Origin: Blasia pusilla
Taxonomy: Eukaryota > Marchantiophyta > Marchantiopsida > Blasiales
NCBI GenBank assembly: GCA_050084515.1
Contig: CM114271.1
Coordinates: 1,116,001 to 1,180,000, forward strand
Direction of reading: 5' to 3'
Length of the DNA: 64,000 nucleotides
Part shown: positions 62,641-64,000 of the stretch, in pieces
Layout of the letters: each line of letters starts with the position of its first letter
Position numbering within the stretch: position 1 is the stretch's first letter
Notes under the pieces: model-generated
The model's database searches: none
Told to the model about the DNA's origin: nothing
Seen by the model: only the letters and a program-made list of their open reading frames with translations
Made by a program: the position numbers and the translations under genes

Positions 62641-64000
62641 ATGCATGAATCTCAAGAGGATCCATCGAGGCGAAATGAAAAAAGATTATTCGCAGACATC
62701 ACCAATGTAGTCTCTTTATCTAATGTGGAACATGATCACCACATTTCATGTAGTGCTCCATCTTCTATACGGATTTCGGAGGAAACAGAGAAGATTGCAT
62801 ATAAAAAGGTTAGAAGGGTTGCTTCTCAAAGAAACAGAAGGGCGCTTCATGATATGCGATTTGTTACTCCTTCAACGATTTTGTCATCTCCAATGTAAGG
62901 ATACTTAGCATTATGATTATAGAATGATATCATAACCTTATGTGCACACTCTAGATTTTTTTGTGACTTTAATATCTTTCATGTTTGTGATGTAGACTTC
63001 CAAATCCATCGAACCCGAAACGATTACGTGATATACATCAAATTGTGAGAGCCCAAGGACAAAAGCGAAGACATGCTAAATTAGTTGAATTGAGATCTAT
63101 TGAAGCTGTTGTGAATATTCCATTGATGGAAGAATTACAACCACCCATCATAGATGGCCCACTAGACGCAAATACTATAAGGTATTTATTTATGTATAAC
63201 ATTTCTACTTTTTATTATAATAATATTTATAAATTTTTTTCGTATTATGACTTTTTTTATTCTTTGTTCAGGTTGGTAGCAACACCTTCCAATCAAAATC
63301 TTCATGCTTTAATAGACTCTACATCGTCTCCAATGTACGTTTCATCCACTCATTAATTTCTTTCTTTTTATTGGTTTTTTTAATTTAATTATTTTGACTT
63401 ACTTTTTTTTAATATTGTTTTTCTCAGTCTTCCACTTCCGTCCAACCCTCGGGGATTACATGCTATGCTTCAAGTTGCACGAGCACAAGGCCAGAGAAGA
63501 AGGCACCATAATTTGGCCCAAGCGAATGTTCATCAATTGTCTGTGAATCTTCTTCCTAGAGAGGAAGTTGAGGCTATGACTACTAATGACTTTCATACTC
63601 AAGCTAATACAAGGTATGCTTTACATATTTTTATTATTGATGCTTCTTACTTGGTCTTAAATTTTTATGAATGATTTCTAATAACAATTTTTTTGCAGGC
63701 CAATTATGGTACATCATGAAGTTGAAGCTATTCCAAACTCTGGGATTGTGGTCTTTCCATCTCCAATGTATATTTCTAAACTATATATTCAAATTTAATA
63801 GAGTTATGTTTGTATGTATATTTATTCTTATTATAATCATATATATTAATTTCTTAACCTCTGCTTGCAGTCTTCCAATTCCTACCAATCCTCTACGATT
63901 ATCTCACATGCTTCAAGTTGCTCGAGCTGAGGGCCAAAGAAGAAGACATGCTCATTTGGATGAAGTACATGAGGTTGCACATGTTGGCGATTCGTTGATA
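62641..64000 (+). CDS. Tandem exon-pair array of the same gene, possibly a Helitron N-terminal region (partial)
   Basis: Exons by splice borders: 62,641-62,894; 62,996-63,181 (186 bp); 63,272-63,334 (63 bp); 63,428-63,613 (186 bp); 63,699-63,767 (69 bp); 63,871 to window end. All introns are 86-103 bp, GT...AG and phase 2. Long exons encode LPNPSNPKRLRDIHQIVRAQ, LPLPSNPRGLHAMLQVARAQ and LPIPTNPLRLSHMLQVARAE, each followed by GQ(K/R)RRH. Short exons end in SP plus the AT of a split Ile codon. The first exon has KRLFADITNVVSLSN, a phrase like DITN segments in plant Helitron proteins, and the exon at 63,699 (PIMVHHEVEAIPNSG) resembles LILIQHEV-type sequence of Helitron 2 near 49,420. A Helitron origin is therefore plausible but unproven. 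The basic GQRRRH motif could bind nucleic acid. Confidence 0.6.

Noticed and set aside
1-64000. tRNA, rRNA or CRISPR features
   Set aside because: No cloverleaf with A/B boxes, rRNA core sequence or regular spacer-repeat array was seen on either strand.

Overview
This is nuclear DNA of a land plant or a close streptophyte relative. The evidence is short GT-AG introns with T-rich acceptors, plant-type Helitrons, Ty3/gypsy retroelements and AT-rich spacer. No conserved single-copy host gene is recognised, so the window cannot place the species. A retroelement-borne DNA methyltransferase, as found here, is known from charophyte algae and dinoflagellates, which loosely favours a non-angiosperm.

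Layout. (1) Bases 1-37,930 are one old Helitron (Helitron 1) cut into three pieces, 1-2,148, 26,107-27,024 and about 37,693-37,930, by two large retroelement blocks. (2) Block one (2,149-26,106) holds two related elements in tandem, B (2,149-15,480) and C (15,495-26,106). Each encodes gag, a DNMT3-like C5-cytosine methyltransferase, reverse transcriptase, RNase H, a DDE integrase and a terminal PHD finger. C also shows a protease-like segment between gag and the methyltransferase. B is rearranged: it holds a truncated gypsy element A (about 3,245-7,399, minus strand), and its 3' half is present twice in opposite orientation. (3) Block two (27,025-37,692) is a 10.7 kb Ty3/gypsy element D with two nearly identical LTRs, gag-protease, pol, and an extra coiled-coil frame downstream of integrase. 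(4) 37,931-47,436 is AT-rich and almost gene-free. It contains a deleted relative of B/C (element E, 43,077-45,340, minus strand), which itself holds a clean 1,003 bp solo LTR with a 5 bp target duplication. (5) 47,437-54,693 is a full-length but decayed Helitron (Helitron 2) with an intron-containing Rep/helicase gene and recognisable termini. (6) 54,694-61,000 has Helitron-like ends, a 134 bp direct repeat and a GC-richer block of unassigned frames. (7) 61,180-64,000 is the 5' part of an intron-rich gene. It has 17-residue repeats followed by a tandem array of exon pairs with identical intron phases, and it runs off the window.

The main discovery candidate is the B/C family. Both elements have a left segment (A) only at the 5' end and a B-A-B arrangement at the 3' end: A1-ORFs-B1-A2-B2. 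This is the split-direct-repeat layout known from tyrosine-recombinase (DIRS-order) elements, yet these encode a DDE integrase. With the methyltransferase and the PHD finger this makes an unusual retroelement that may both write and read chromatin marks. All copies here carry stop codons or frameshifts.

All similarity statements come from reading translations and comparing copies inside the window. Nothing was searched against a database.
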